DNA of 9,345 nt from Alphaproteobacteria bacterium (GTDB lineage: Bacteria; Pseudomonadota; Alphaproteobacteria; Acetobacterales; Acetobacteraceae). Within the stretch, counting starts at the first letter, position 1. The number at the start of each line of letters is the position of its first letter. The position numbers were made by a program, and so were the translations under genes. Positions 1 through 6,163 of the stretch are shown piece by piece. Under the pieces are notes generated by a model. The model made no database searches and had not been told where the DNA came from. It saw only the letters and a program-made list of their open reading frames with translations. The stretch covers positions 2,471-11,815 of the forward strand of contig JAAFHD010000075.1 of the NCBI GenBank assembly GCA_013298245.1, read 5' to 3'.

Positions 1-268
1 CCCAGCGCCGATACCAGCCGCGCGCGCGGTCCAGCTGCGCGGGTGTGGCGGGGAACCAGCGGCGGTGCTGGAACCGGTCCACTTGCAGCCCGAGCCACCA
101 GTTTACGACCGCGCCCAGGGTGTTGCCGATGCAGGCGACGGTAATGATCGCGATGGCCGGCGCGGCTTCGGTGACCAGCAGCCCGATGAACAGCGGCTCC
201 GACGGAATCGGCAGCAGTGTGGCCGCGCCAAAGGCGCTGAAGAACATGCTGCCTAGTGCGGCCCACAC
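1..268 (-). CDS. YqaA/DedA-like inner-membrane protein, N-terminal part (runs off left edge)
   Basis: This is an open frame read leftwards from a GTG at 266-268 and cut by the window edge after 89 codons. The protein begins MWAALGSMFFSAFGAATLLP, continues with IPSEPLFIGLL, a hydrophobic AIAIITVACIGNTLGAVVNWWLG segment and a basic stretch (RFQHRRWF). The FxSAFxAATLLPxxSE start and GNTLGxxxNxWLG motif are characteristic of the YqaA branch of the DedA/SNARE-associated (COG1238) membrane proteins, whose molecular function is poorly defined. The frame is the crtC frame after its stop, so the start lies between 272 and the conserved motif. GTG at 268 keeps the usual short leader; ATG at 247 would begin just before FFSAFG and is the alternative. 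No clear ribosome binding site is seen. It lies 6 nt after crtC and is probably co-transcribed with it. A link to pigment synthesis is not implied. Confidence 0.8.
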   Translation of the reverse strand, partial: MWAALGSMFFSAFGAATLLPIPSEPLFIGLLVTEAAPAIAIITVACIGNTLGAVVNWWLGLQVDRFQHRRWFPATPAQLDRARGWYRRW

Positions 269-274
269 GCGGCA

Positions 275-1228
275 TCACCACCATGGCCGTGGCACTTTCA
301 CCGGCAGCAAAACCTGCACCGGCAGGGCGGCGAAGCGGTCGAATTCAACGCTTTCGTGCACCGCCGTCGCGTCGCGCCCCAGCAGCCGCGTGCCGATCAC
401 GCTGCGCGAATAGAAGGGCGTGTCTTCCAGCGTCTTGATCACGCGCGCCGCACCTTCGCTGCGCGTGGGCCGCGGGATGCGCCACAGCCTGGTGCGCGGC
501 AGCGTGGCCGGCGCGGGCGATGCGATATCCGTCACGCTGCCATCATTGCCGACGCGCAGCGCGATGTGTTGTTCCGTGCCGTCGCGGCGGCGCGGGTTGT
601 AGAGGATGGCGGTCGCGTCCTCCATCGGCGCGCGGCACCAGTCCCAACTACGAAAGTCCTGTTCCAGCGGGGCGTCGCCCCAGTTGCTGTCGAAATAGCA
701 GGCGCCGGACCAGGACAGGCCTGGTGCGTCCATCTCCACCTGCACGCGCGATCGTGCGGCGACTGGGTGCCAGGTGTGGCGCGCGTCGCTGTCCAGCGTG
801 AAGGCGCGCGTGGAGACGGCGCGCGGTGTCACGCGCACCACGCCACGCAAGGGCAGGCCGAAGGGCGCGGTGCGTTCCTCGATGTTCACCGTCAGCACCG
901 AACCATCCCAGCCGATGCTGGACGGCCCCACCGAAAACCGGCTTTCCGTGCGCGTGATATGCGGCGCGCGGCGGTCGGTCATCGCCCATCGCCGCGGCGC
1001 GCCATAGAGCGACACGTTCATGCAGCAATGGTTCATCGGGTCACCGCCGCCACCGCGACGCGCCCAGGCATACCAGGGCGAAAACACCGCGCCGATCATG
1101 GCGATGATGGTGATGCCGTGCTGGCCGTCATCGCTCAGCGCATCGACATACCACCAGCGATAGCCGCGCATCGGCACGGGCCGGTCGAATTCCCAGCCAG
1201 TGGTCAGTTGCGGCGAGTCGTAGGGCAT
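275..1228 (-). CDS. crtC: CrtC, acyclic carotenoid 1,2-hydratase (hydroxyneurosporene synthase)
   Basis: The 317-aa product should add water across the terminal C1-C2 double bond of acyclic carotenoids (neurosporene/lycopene series), a step of the spheroidene/spirilloxanthin pathway. Family hallmarks are visible: YRWWYVDALSDDG (about residues 23-35), ITIIAMIGAVFSPWYAWARR (39-58), then HCCMNVSLYG (67-76), and a central W-rich SGACYFDSNWGDAPLEQDF block. No lipobox or long hydrophobic segment is seen; the family is membrane-associated. The ATG at 1226-1228 overlaps the crtD stop by one base (TGATG) and has a GGAGG 10 nt upstream inside crtD. The frame is open further upstream to 1378, but that extension is crtD in another frame. 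Co-transcription with crtD puts it under the PpsR-type operator. The CrtC family assignment is strong; which carotenoid is the natural substrate is not readable. Confidence 0.93.
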   Translation of the reverse strand: MPYDSPQLTTGWEFDRPVPMRGYRWWYVDALSDDGQHGITIIAMIGAVFSPWYAWARRGGGGDPMNHCCMNVSLYGAPRRWAMTDRRAPHITRTESRFSVGPSSIGWDGSVLTVNIEERTAPFGLPLRGVVRVTPRAVSTRAFTLDSDARHTWHPVAARSRVQVEMDAPGLSWSGACYFDSNWGDAPLEQDFRSWDWCRAPMEDATAILYNPRRRDGTEQHIALRVGNDGSVTDIASPAPATLPRTRLWRIPRPTRSEGAARVIKTLEDTPFYSRSVIGTRLLGRDATAVHESVEFDRFAALPVQVLLPVKVPRPWW

Positions 1229-2583
1229 CAGAAGCGGTCCTCCAGAATGGCATGCGCGGCGAGGCGGCCGGATATCGCGGCCATGGCCAGCCCCGCGCCG
1301 GGATGGGTGCCGCCGCCGCACAGGAACAGGCCGGGCATTGGCGCGCGCGCGGCGGGGCGTTGGAACGCGGCCTGCCAACCATGCACCGCAGCGCCGTAGA
1401 GCGCGCCCTGCGTGCCGGGGAAGGCGGCGGCGAAGTCATCGGGCGTGGTGGGCGCGCCTGCGATGTCGATGCTGACCACGGCGAGGCGCGCGCTGATATG
1501 GCGGCCGCAAGCGGCGATGGCGTCGGGCGACAGGCTGCGCGCGGGTGCGCTGACCATGGCGGTGGTGCCGGCCAGTTGGATGGATGGCGCGGCAGGCAGG
1601 CGGTGGCGGTATTGGATTTCTGTGTATTCGGCGGTGGGTTCGGCGGGCAGCAGCACGGCCTGTTCGGTGGCGCTGCGCAGCGGCCAGGTGACGGCGGAAA
1701 AGCTGCGGTCGCGCGGTGCCGCAAGGCCCTTTGCGGCGGCGGGGCCGAACAGGCCGGCGGCCACCGTCATGGCGTCCGCGTTGAGCAGCACGGCATCGGC
1801 GGAGATGCGTTCGCCATTGCGCAGCGTCACGCCGCTGGCGCGGCCGGCGGTGTTTTCGACGCGCGTGACATCGGCGTCGCAGCGCAGCGTTGCGCCATGT
1901 GCGCGGGCGGCGTCGGCCAGTGCTTGGGCCAAGGCCTGCGCGCCGCCGCCGATGCGCCAGACGCCCTGGTTTTCGATGTGGTGCACCATCATCAGCGTGG
2001 CCGGCGCGAGCAGTGGTGATGACCCGATATAGGTCGCCGCGCGCGCAAACACTTGGCGCAAACGCGCGTCCGGGAAGAACGGCGCCAAGCCGTCCCACAG
2101 CGTGCCCAGCGCGGCGCGGCCCAGGCGCAGCGATACGGCCGTGTTCAGCATCAGTGCTGCCGCTGAAGGTTTGGGCGCGAAGGTGAAGGGCGCCGCCAGC
2201 ACATCGAAGACATGCCGCGCGCGCGCTGCGTAATCACGGTATCCGCGCGCGGCGGCAGCGCCCGCGAAGGCGCCTACGGCATCGGCGTTGCGCGTCGCAT
2301 CCGCGTGCAGATCCAGTGTCGCGCCACCATCCCAGATGTGGCGCATCACAGGTTCGGCCGGCATCAGCGCGGGCATGCGCGCGCCCGCTGCGTCGAACAG
2401 CGCGTCCATCTGCTCGCGCAGGGTGATGCCATGCGCAGGCGGCACGAAGCGCGTCTTGCCGCCGATGGCGGGGGCGCGTTCCAGCACGGTCACCTCCAGC
2501 CCGCGGGCGGCCAGCAGCGCGGCGGCGGCCAGCCCACCCATGCCCGCGCCGACGACGCAAATGCGTTGCGGTGCGCGGCTCAT
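1228..2583 (-). CDS. crtD: CrtD-type phytoene-desaturase-family oxidoreductase (methoxyneurosporene/1-hydroxycarotenoid 3,4-desaturase)
   Basis: This 451-aa FAD-dependent desaturase is of the CrtI/CrtD superfamily. CrtD introduces the 3,4 double bond into 1-hydroxy or 1-methoxy acyclic carotenoids. The N-terminus has an ADP-binding Rossmann motif, CVVGAGMGGLAAA (G12, G14, G17), followed by EVTVLERAPAIGGKTR. The C-terminus has the family signature GLFLCGGGTHPGAGLAMAAI followed by SGRLAA. The GGKTR and LCGGGTHPGAG forms, the length and the adjacent crtC favour CrtD over the phytoene desaturase CrtI (about 500 aa). ATG 2583 is chosen because it leaves the usual short leader before the FAD motif. 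A GTG at 2634 in the same frame would run through the operator and is unlikely. No clear Shine-Dalgarno sequence precedes the ATG, so a short leader or leaderless message is possible. Residual ambiguity is only about exact substrate. Confidence 0.92.
   Translation of the reverse strand: MSRAPQRICVVGAGMGGLAAAALLAARGLEVTVLERAPAIGGKTRFVPPAHGITLREQMDALFDAAGARMPALMPAEPVMRHIWDGGATLDLHADATRNADAVGAFAGAAAARGYRDYAARARHVFDVLAAPFTFAPKPSAAALMLNTAVSLRLGRAALGTLWDGLAPFFPDARLRQVFARAATYIGSSPLLAPATLMMVHHIENQGVWRIGGGAQALAQALADAARAHGATLRCDADVTRVENTAGRASGVTLRNGERISADAVLLNADAMTVAAGLFGPAAAKGLAAPRDRSFSAVTWPLRSATEQAVLLPAEPTAEYTEIQYRHRLPAAPSIQLAGTTAMVSAPARSLSPDAIAACGRHISARLAVVSIDIAGAPTTPDDFAAAFPGTQGALYGAAVHGWQAAFQRPAARAPMPGLFLCGGGTHPGAGLAMAAISGRLAAHAILEDRF
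1239..1243 (-). promoter_or_regulatory. Ribosome binding site of crtC
   Basis: GGAGG on the minus strand lies 10 nt before the crtC ATG, inside the last codons of crtD. It fixes the crtC start at 1228, where the one-base overlap with the crtD stop allows translational coupling. Confidence 0.7.
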
Positions 2584-2613
2584 GCAGGGAAGGTGGGCGG
2601 GTGGGCGCGGCAG

Positions 2614-2631
2614 TGTCAAGTTTGTTTGACA
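2614..2631 (-). promoter_or_regulatory. PpsR/CrtJ-type operator upstream of crtD
   Basis: TGTCAAGTTTGTTTGACA matches exactly the TGT-N12-ACA consensus (TGTC-N10-GACA) of the photosynthesis-gene repressor PpsR/CrtJ. The arms extend to 7 bp (GTGTCAA/TTGACAC, 2613-2619 and 2626-2632) around a 6-bp spacer. The centre is about 40 bp before the crtD ATG. Each arm contains TTGACA, the sigma70 -35 consensus, on one strand, so bound repressor could block polymerase. No convincing -10 was found. Only one site is visible, although PpsR often uses pairs. The regulator gene itself is not in the window. Confidence 0.82.
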
Positions 2632-2656
2632 CACGCAACGAAAAATGACGGGAGTT

Positions 2657-2995
2657 TCAGGCGGGCCAGGCCGTATGGTCGGCGCGCCAGCGCTGCGCGA
2701 CCCAGGCGACGGCGCGCACGGGGCCGCGCGCGGTCACCACGCGCAGCGGATGGAGCGCGTAGGACGGGCCTTCATAGGCGTTCAGGCGGGCCAAGGGCGC
2801 GCCCGTCACGCGCAGCAGCGCGCCATCCACGGCGCCGGCGCGGCGCACCAGCGTGGGGTATGGCGTGCCGCGCAGGAAGACGCGCAAAAACCCTGAAAGC
2901 CGCGCGGGGCGCAGGCGCCGATGCAGCCCCTTCACCCCCGCCATCCGGTCCAGCACGCGCGCATCCAGCAGCGTGCCGTAGACGAACAGGATCAC
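2657..2995 (-). CDS. Small gamma-glutamylcyclotransferase-fold (AIG2/BtrG-like) protein
   Basis: The 112-aa product begins MILFVYGTLLD; the YGTL loop at residues 6-9 is the family's substrate-binding turn. The conserved acidic motif LNAYEGPSY places the candidate catalytic Glu at residue 75, and the following HPLRVVTARG...VRAVAWV strand pair fits the family. The length matches the compact GGCT-like proteins. Known members cleave gamma-glutamyl amines or peptides to release 5-oxoproline, or remove protecting gamma-glutamyl groups. The substrate here cannot be told. No signal peptide is present, so it is cytosolic, unlike the exported products upstream. The GTG start (2993-2995) overlaps the stop of the upstream Bug gene by 4 nt (GTGA), pointing to coupled translation and making it the last gene of that run. 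It is followed by a 73-nt gap that carries the crtD operator. Confidence 0.8.
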   Translation of the reverse strand: MILFVYGTLLDARVLDRMAGVKGLHRRLRPARLSGFLRVFLRGTPYPTLVRRAGAVDGALLRVTGAPLARLNAYEGPSYALHPLRVVTARGPVRAVAWVAQRWRADHTAWPA

Positions 2996-3960
2996 TCAGG
3001 CGTCAGCCGCAGCGACCGCACGATAGGGCGCAGGCTGGCCACTTGTTCGTGCACCATGGTGCGGAATTCGGCGGTCGGGTTGCCACCCGGGTCGGCGCCC
3101 AGTTCCTCCATGCGCGCGGCCAGTGGTGGGTGGCGCGCGGCCGCGGCGATTTCGGCTTGCAGGCGCACCAGCGCGGCTTCGGGCGTGCGCGCCGGCGCGA
3201 AGAAGCCGTTCCAGCCCAGGATGGCGGCGTTGGGGAAGCCTTGTTCGGCCACGGTCTGCACATCCGGCAGCACGCGGCTGCGGCTGGTGGAGCGGATGGC
3301 GATCGCGCGCAAAGACCCAGCCCGGATGTGTTGCAGCGATGTGGAAAGCTGGTCGCCGCCGAAGGGGATGCGGCCAGCCAGCATGTCCTGCACCAGCAGC
3401 GACGCGCCGCGGAATGGGACGTGTTCCATGCGGAAATTGCCGTCGCGTTGCAGCACCTCGCCCACCAGGTGGCCGGCGCTGCCGGGGCCGGTGCTGCCAT
3501 AGAAGGGCGGCGTGGGTTGCGCGCGGGCGAAGGCGATCCATTCGGCCAGGTTGTTGGCGGGGACGGAGGGGTGGACCATCACGATGGTTGGCACCAGCGC
3601 GGCGAGCGAGATGGCGGCGAAGTCGCGCTCGATGGAATGCAGCGCGCGGTTGTTGAATTCCAGCACCGCGGTCGTCGCGCTGAAGGTGCTGTTGTGGAAC
3701 AGCAGCACCTGGCCGTTGGGTTCCGCGCGCGCGACCAGTTCGGCGCCGATGGAACCGCCGCCGCCGCCACGGTTTTCGACCAGGATGGGCACGCCCAATG
3801 TTTCGGACAGGCGGTTGCCGTAGAGGCGCGCGAGCACATCAGTGGTGCCGCCCGCGGCGAAGGGCACGATGACGCGGATGGGGCCGTTGGGCTGCCACGC
3901 TTGCGCGAGCGCGGGTGCCGCCAGCAAAGGCAGCGCGAGGGCGGTGCGGCGGCGCATCAT
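2992..3960 (-). CDS. Bug-family (TctC-like) periplasmic solute receptor, copy 1 of a tandem pair
   Basis: The 322-aa product is of the usual Bug/TctC length. An N-terminal signal, MMRRRTALALPLLAAPALAQ, precedes WQPNGPIRVIVPFAAGGTTD. The VPFxxGGTTDxxAR motif (about residues 32-45) lines the ligand pocket in the family. A second hallmark, ENRGGGGGSIGAELVA, has an unusual five-glycine run in place of the common PGAGG. FYGSTGPGSAGHLVGE and HVPFRGASLLVQDMLAGRI are the expected inter-lobe motifs. Such receptors bind carboxylates, amino acids or nicotinate-like compounds and may serve tripartite tricarboxylate transporters. No TctA/TctB gene is present here. By eye it is about two-thirds identical to the gene immediately upstream, so the pair arose by duplication. 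Its ATG overlaps the upstream stop (ATGA). The ligand is unknown. Confidence 0.93.
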   Translation of the reverse strand: MMRRRTALALPLLAAPALAQAWQPNGPIRVIVPFAAGGTTDVLARLYGNRLSETLGVPILVENRGGGGGSIGAELVARAEPNGQVLLFHNSTFSATTAVLEFNNRALHSIERDFAAISLAALVPTIVMVHPSVPANNLAEWIAFARAQPTPPFYGSTGPGSAGHLVGEVLQRDGNFRMEHVPFRGASLLVQDMLAGRIPFGGDQLSTSLQHIRAGSLRAIAIRSTSRSRVLPDVQTVAEQGFPNAAILGWNGFFAPARTPEAALVRLQAEIAAAARHPPLAARMEELGADPGGNPTAEFRTMVHEQVASLRPIVRSLRLTPE

Positions 3961-4922
3961 TCGACCACCATCTGCAGTGCGCGCACCAGCGGGCGCACCG
4001 CGTTGATCTGCGCGTGCACCGCCGCGCCGAATTCAGCGGCGCTGTTGCCACCCGGCTCAGCGCCCAGTTCCTCAATGCGTGCGGCCAGCGCGGGGTGTCG
4101 CGCGGCGGCCGCCACTTCCGCATGCAGGCGTGCCAGCGTGGCCTCCGGCGTGCGCGCGGGCGCGAAGAAGCCGTTCCAGCCGAGCAGCTCGGCGTTGGGG
4201 AAGCCCTGTTCGCGCACGGTGGCCACATTCGGCAGCACGCGCGCGCGCTGCGTGGCTAGTGTGGCGATCGGCTTCAGCGCATTGGCGCGGATGTGTTGCA
4301 GCGACGACGACAGCTGGTCACCGCCGAACTGGATGCGCCCGGCCAGCATGTCCTGCACCAAGGGCGCGGCACCGCGGAACGGCACGTGTTCCATCTGGAA
4401 ATTCGCGTCGCGTTTCAGCACCTCGCCGATCAGGTTGATGGTGCTGCCGGGGCCGGTGGAACCGTAGAAGGGCGGCGGGTTTTGCGCACGCGCCCAGGCC
4501 GCCAGTTCCGCGATGTTGTTGGCCGGCACGGAGGGGTGCACCAGCAACATCATCGGCACATTCGCGCCGAGGCTGATGGGCGCGAAGTCGCGTTCAATCG
4601 AATGCGGCGCGCGGCCGGCAAATTCCAGCGCGGCGGTGGTCGTGCTGAAGGTCAGGTTGTGGAACAGCAGCGTCTGGCCATCGGGTGCGGCCTTGGCCAC
4701 CACATCGGACCCGATGGAACCGCCGCCGCCGCCGCGATTTTCCACCACGACGGACACGCCCAGTGTCTCCGTCAGGCGCTGCGCGTAGAGGCGCGCCAGG
4801 ATGTCCGTGGTGCCGCCCGCGGGGAAGGGCACGACGACGCGCACCGGCCCGCTGGGCTGCCAGGATTGCGCCAGCGCGGGTGTCGCCAGCAGTGGCAATG
4901 CGAAGAGCGAACGGCGGTTCAT
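3957..4922 (-). CDS. Bug-family (TctC-like) periplasmic solute receptor, copy 2 of a tandem pair
   Basis: The 321-aa product opens with a cleavable signal, MNRRSLFALPLLATPALAQ, whose RRSLF stretch resembles a Tat motif, then WQPSGPVRVVVPFPAGGTTD (motif end about residue 40). The ENRGGGGGSIGSDVVA, FYGSTGPGSTINLIGE, HVPFRGAAPLVQDMLAGRI and GWNGFFAPARTPE blocks match copy 1 closely. The start was set at ATG 4922 because an AAGGA lies 6 nt upstream and the signal begins there; an open frame back to 4979 is not supported. It is 53 nt downstream of the peptidase gene and 4 nt overlapped with copy 1. Differences cluster in the region around residues 105-115 (LGANVPMML against LAALVPTIV), which could reflect divergent ligand or partner. 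No dedicated membrane transporter is adjacent. Confidence 0.93.
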   Translation of the reverse strand: MNRRSLFALPLLATPALAQSWQPSGPVRVVVPFPAGGTTDILARLYAQRLTETLGVSVVVENRGGGGGSIGSDVVAKAAPDGQTLLFHNLTFSTTTAALEFAGRAPHSIERDFAPISLGANVPMMLLVHPSVPANNIAELAAWARAQNPPPFYGSTGPGSTINLIGEVLKRDANFQMEHVPFRGAAPLVQDMLAGRIQFGGDQLSSSLQHIRANALKPIATLATQRARVLPNVATVREQGFPNAELLGWNGFFAPARTPEATLARLHAEVAAAARHPALAARIEELGAEPGGNSAAEFGAAVHAQINAVRPLVRALQMVVE

Positions 4923-4928
4923 GACGTT

Positions 4929-4933
4929 TCCTT
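4929..4933 (-). promoter_or_regulatory. Ribosome binding site of the second Bug gene
   Basis: AAGGA on the minus strand lies 6 nt before ATG 4922. It decides this start over the longer open frame reaching 4979. Confidence 0.65.
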
Positions 4934-4975
4934 TTTCTGGAATTTCCGTCATGTTCCGCTGTGCGCGGCGGCGCG

Positions 4976-5578
4976 TCAACGCGGGGCGTTCACGCCCGCG
5001 GATTCGACGAAATACTCGTAGTTGTCGGCGTTGTTCATCGCTGCCATCGGGTCGTCCTTGGCCAGCTGCGCGGCGCGCGGCGGGGAATAGGCGATGTCGC
5101 GCGTGCGGATCGCGACGTGGCTCACCTCATGCACGACGATACCGGGGCGGCTGTCGAAGCCGCCATCGCGCGCGGCGAAGAACAGCCGGCAAAACCCCAT
5201 GCCGCCACTGCCGGTGAAGACGAAGGCGAAGGTGCCGGGGTTGCAGCGGTCGGGTGGGTTGCAGAACAGCGCGGGCGGGCGGCGGGTGCCGATATGCTTC
5301 AGGATCAGCACCAGGTTGCCGCGCACCTGCGGCACAGGTGCTGTGCCAAACCATTGGCGGAATTCCGGCAGCTGCGGATTCTGGTCCAGTCGGCGAATGG
5401 CGTGCAGCGTCATCCGATAGGCGTCCTGGAAGGCCTGTTCGATGATCTGCCGTTCGGCGGCGGAACAGGTGCCGGCTTGTTCGCGCTGGCCTTGTGGCGC
5501 GCCCTGTGGCTTGCCCTGCGCCCATGCGGCACCTGGCAGCGCCAACGCCAACAGCAACACACCTGTGACCAGACGCAT
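4976..5578 (-). CDS. Secreted aspzincin (M35/lysine-specific type) metallopeptidase-like protein
   Basis: The 200-aa product has a signal peptide (MRLVTGVLLLALALPGAAWA) and a Q/G/P-rich linker, then a compact domain. HEVSH at residues 150-154 is the HExxH zinc site. It is followed after six residues by TRDIAYS, in which D161 and Y164 match the TxDxxY part of the aspzincin GTxDxxYG motif (third zinc ligand Asp, catalytic Tyr). NADNYEYF (184-191) matches the conserved C-terminal motif of the same family. Cysteines at 38 and in LFCNPP, DRCNP and GFCRL suggest disulfides, fitting a periplasmic or secreted protein. Spacing from HExxH to Asp looks slightly shorter than in fungal members. A GGGGAGGA precedes the ATG by 4 nt. 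It sits between a TlpA-like thioredoxin, which could help disulfide handling, and two Bug receptors. It is probably an active peptidase; its substrate is unknown. Confidence 0.75.
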   Translation of the reverse strand: MRLVTGVLLLALALPGAAWAQGKPQGAPQGQREQAGTCSAAERQIIEQAFQDAYRMTLHAIRRLDQNPQLPEFRQWFGTAPVPQVRGNLVLILKHIGTRRPPALFCNPPDRCNPGTFAFVFTGSGGMGFCRLFFAARDGGFDSRPGIVVHEVSHVAIRTRDIAYSPPRAAQLAKDDPMAAMNNADNYEYFVESAGVNAPR

Positions 5579-5582
5579 CGCG

Positions 5583-5590
5583 TCCTCCCC
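5583..5590 (-). promoter_or_regulatory. Strong ribosome binding site of the aspzincin gene
   Basis: GGGGAGGA on the minus strand lies 4 nt before ATG 5578, in the 43-nt gap after the tlpA-like stop. It is the strongest Shine-Dalgarno match in the window and supports that start. Confidence 0.7.
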
Positions 5591-5613
5591 GCTTTCGGTG
5601 CCAGCCTACAGGC

Positions 5614-5621
5614 GGGGGGGG
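5614..5621. repeat. Homopolymer G8 tract
   Basis: Eight consecutive G (C on the minus strand) lie directly after the stop codon of the tlpA-like gene and 24 nt before the aspzincin Shine-Dalgarno region. It is the longest homopolymer noticed in the window. Being intergenic, slippage would not change a reading frame but could alter spacing. Confidence 0.6.
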
Positions 5622-6158
5622 TTATGCGGTCAAGCGCCGCACGGCTGCCAGGACGTCGGCGTCGTCCCAGATGGCCTCGCCTTCCAGCCGCGCGGTTTCC
5701 TGGTGCGCGCGGTTGATGATGACGGTGGTGGGCAGGCCGCGCACGCCGAATGCGCGCGCCGCGGCGCCGCGCGGGTCCAGCAGAATGGGCAGGTGGCGCA
5801 GGCCGACGCGTTCGTAGAAGGGGCGCACCTGGGCCACGCCGCCACGGTCGGATGACAGTGGCAGGATGGCGATGCCGGCGTCGCGCAGCGCTGTTTGCGC
5901 GCGGTCGAAGGCGGGCATTTCCGCGACGCAGGGCGGGCACCAGGTGGCCCAGAAATTGATGACCATCGCGCGGCCCTGGAAGCTGGCGGCGGTGAGTGTG
6001 GCGCCCGCTTCGTCGAAGAACTGGAATTCCGGCAGGGGGCGCTGTGCTTCGCGCAGTTTGCGCAACCCGTTATCCGCCGCCGCCCGCGCTGGACGCGGCA
6101 GGGACAGTGCTGCAAACAACGCCGGAGCCGCGAGGCGGCGCTTGAGTGAGAGGTTCAT
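5622..6158 (-). CDS. TlpA/ResA-like periplasmic thioredoxin-fold thiol:disulfide oxidoreductase
   Basis: The 178-aa product has a basic-hydrophobic signal or anchor (about residues 1-27, [22 protein letters not shown]), then a thioredoxin/AhpC-TSA-like domain. The active site [16 protein letters not shown] has C74 and C77, and the cis-proline loop is GLPTTVI (P143). The WCPPC form is typical of TlpA/ResA/CcmG proteins, which reduce periplasmic disulfides, often for cytochrome c or oxidase copper-site assembly. The ATG at 6158 is preferred; a TTG at 6176 extends the frame by six residues. It is divergent from argH with as little as 5 nt between starts. Next on its own strand, 43 nt away, is the aspzincin gene. 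Its partner is not evident. It is unlike a CcmG in context because no ccm genes are near. Confidence 0.88.
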   Translation of the reverse strand: MNLSLKRRLAAPALFAALSLPRPARAAADNGLRKLREAQRPLPEFQFFDEAGATLTAASFQGRAMVINFWATWCPPCVAEMPAFDRAQTALRDAGIAILPLSSDRGGVAQVRPFYERVGLRHLPILLDPRGAAARAFGVRGLPTTVIINRAHQETARLEGEAIWDDADVLAAVRRLTA

Positions 6159-6163
6159 CAGCC

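Noticed and set aside
356..1399. Long open frame on the plus strand opposite crtC
   Set aside because: It is antisense to a gene with clear CrtC motifs and has no recognisable domain.
2613..2632. Inverted repeat as an intrinsic terminator after the GGCT-like gene
   Set aside because: The arms are 7 bp and AT-rich with no following T run on either strand; the exact PpsR consensus and position before crtD explain it better.
2584..2634. N-terminal extension of CrtD from GTG 2634
   Set aside because: It would put the operator inside the coding sequence and add 17 residues before the FAD motif, which family members do not need.
2212..4467. Long open frame on the plus strand opposite crtD and the Bug genes
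   Set aside because: It is antisense to well-supported genes, with Arg/Ala/Gly-rich low-complexity translation typical of shadow frames in GC-rich DNA.
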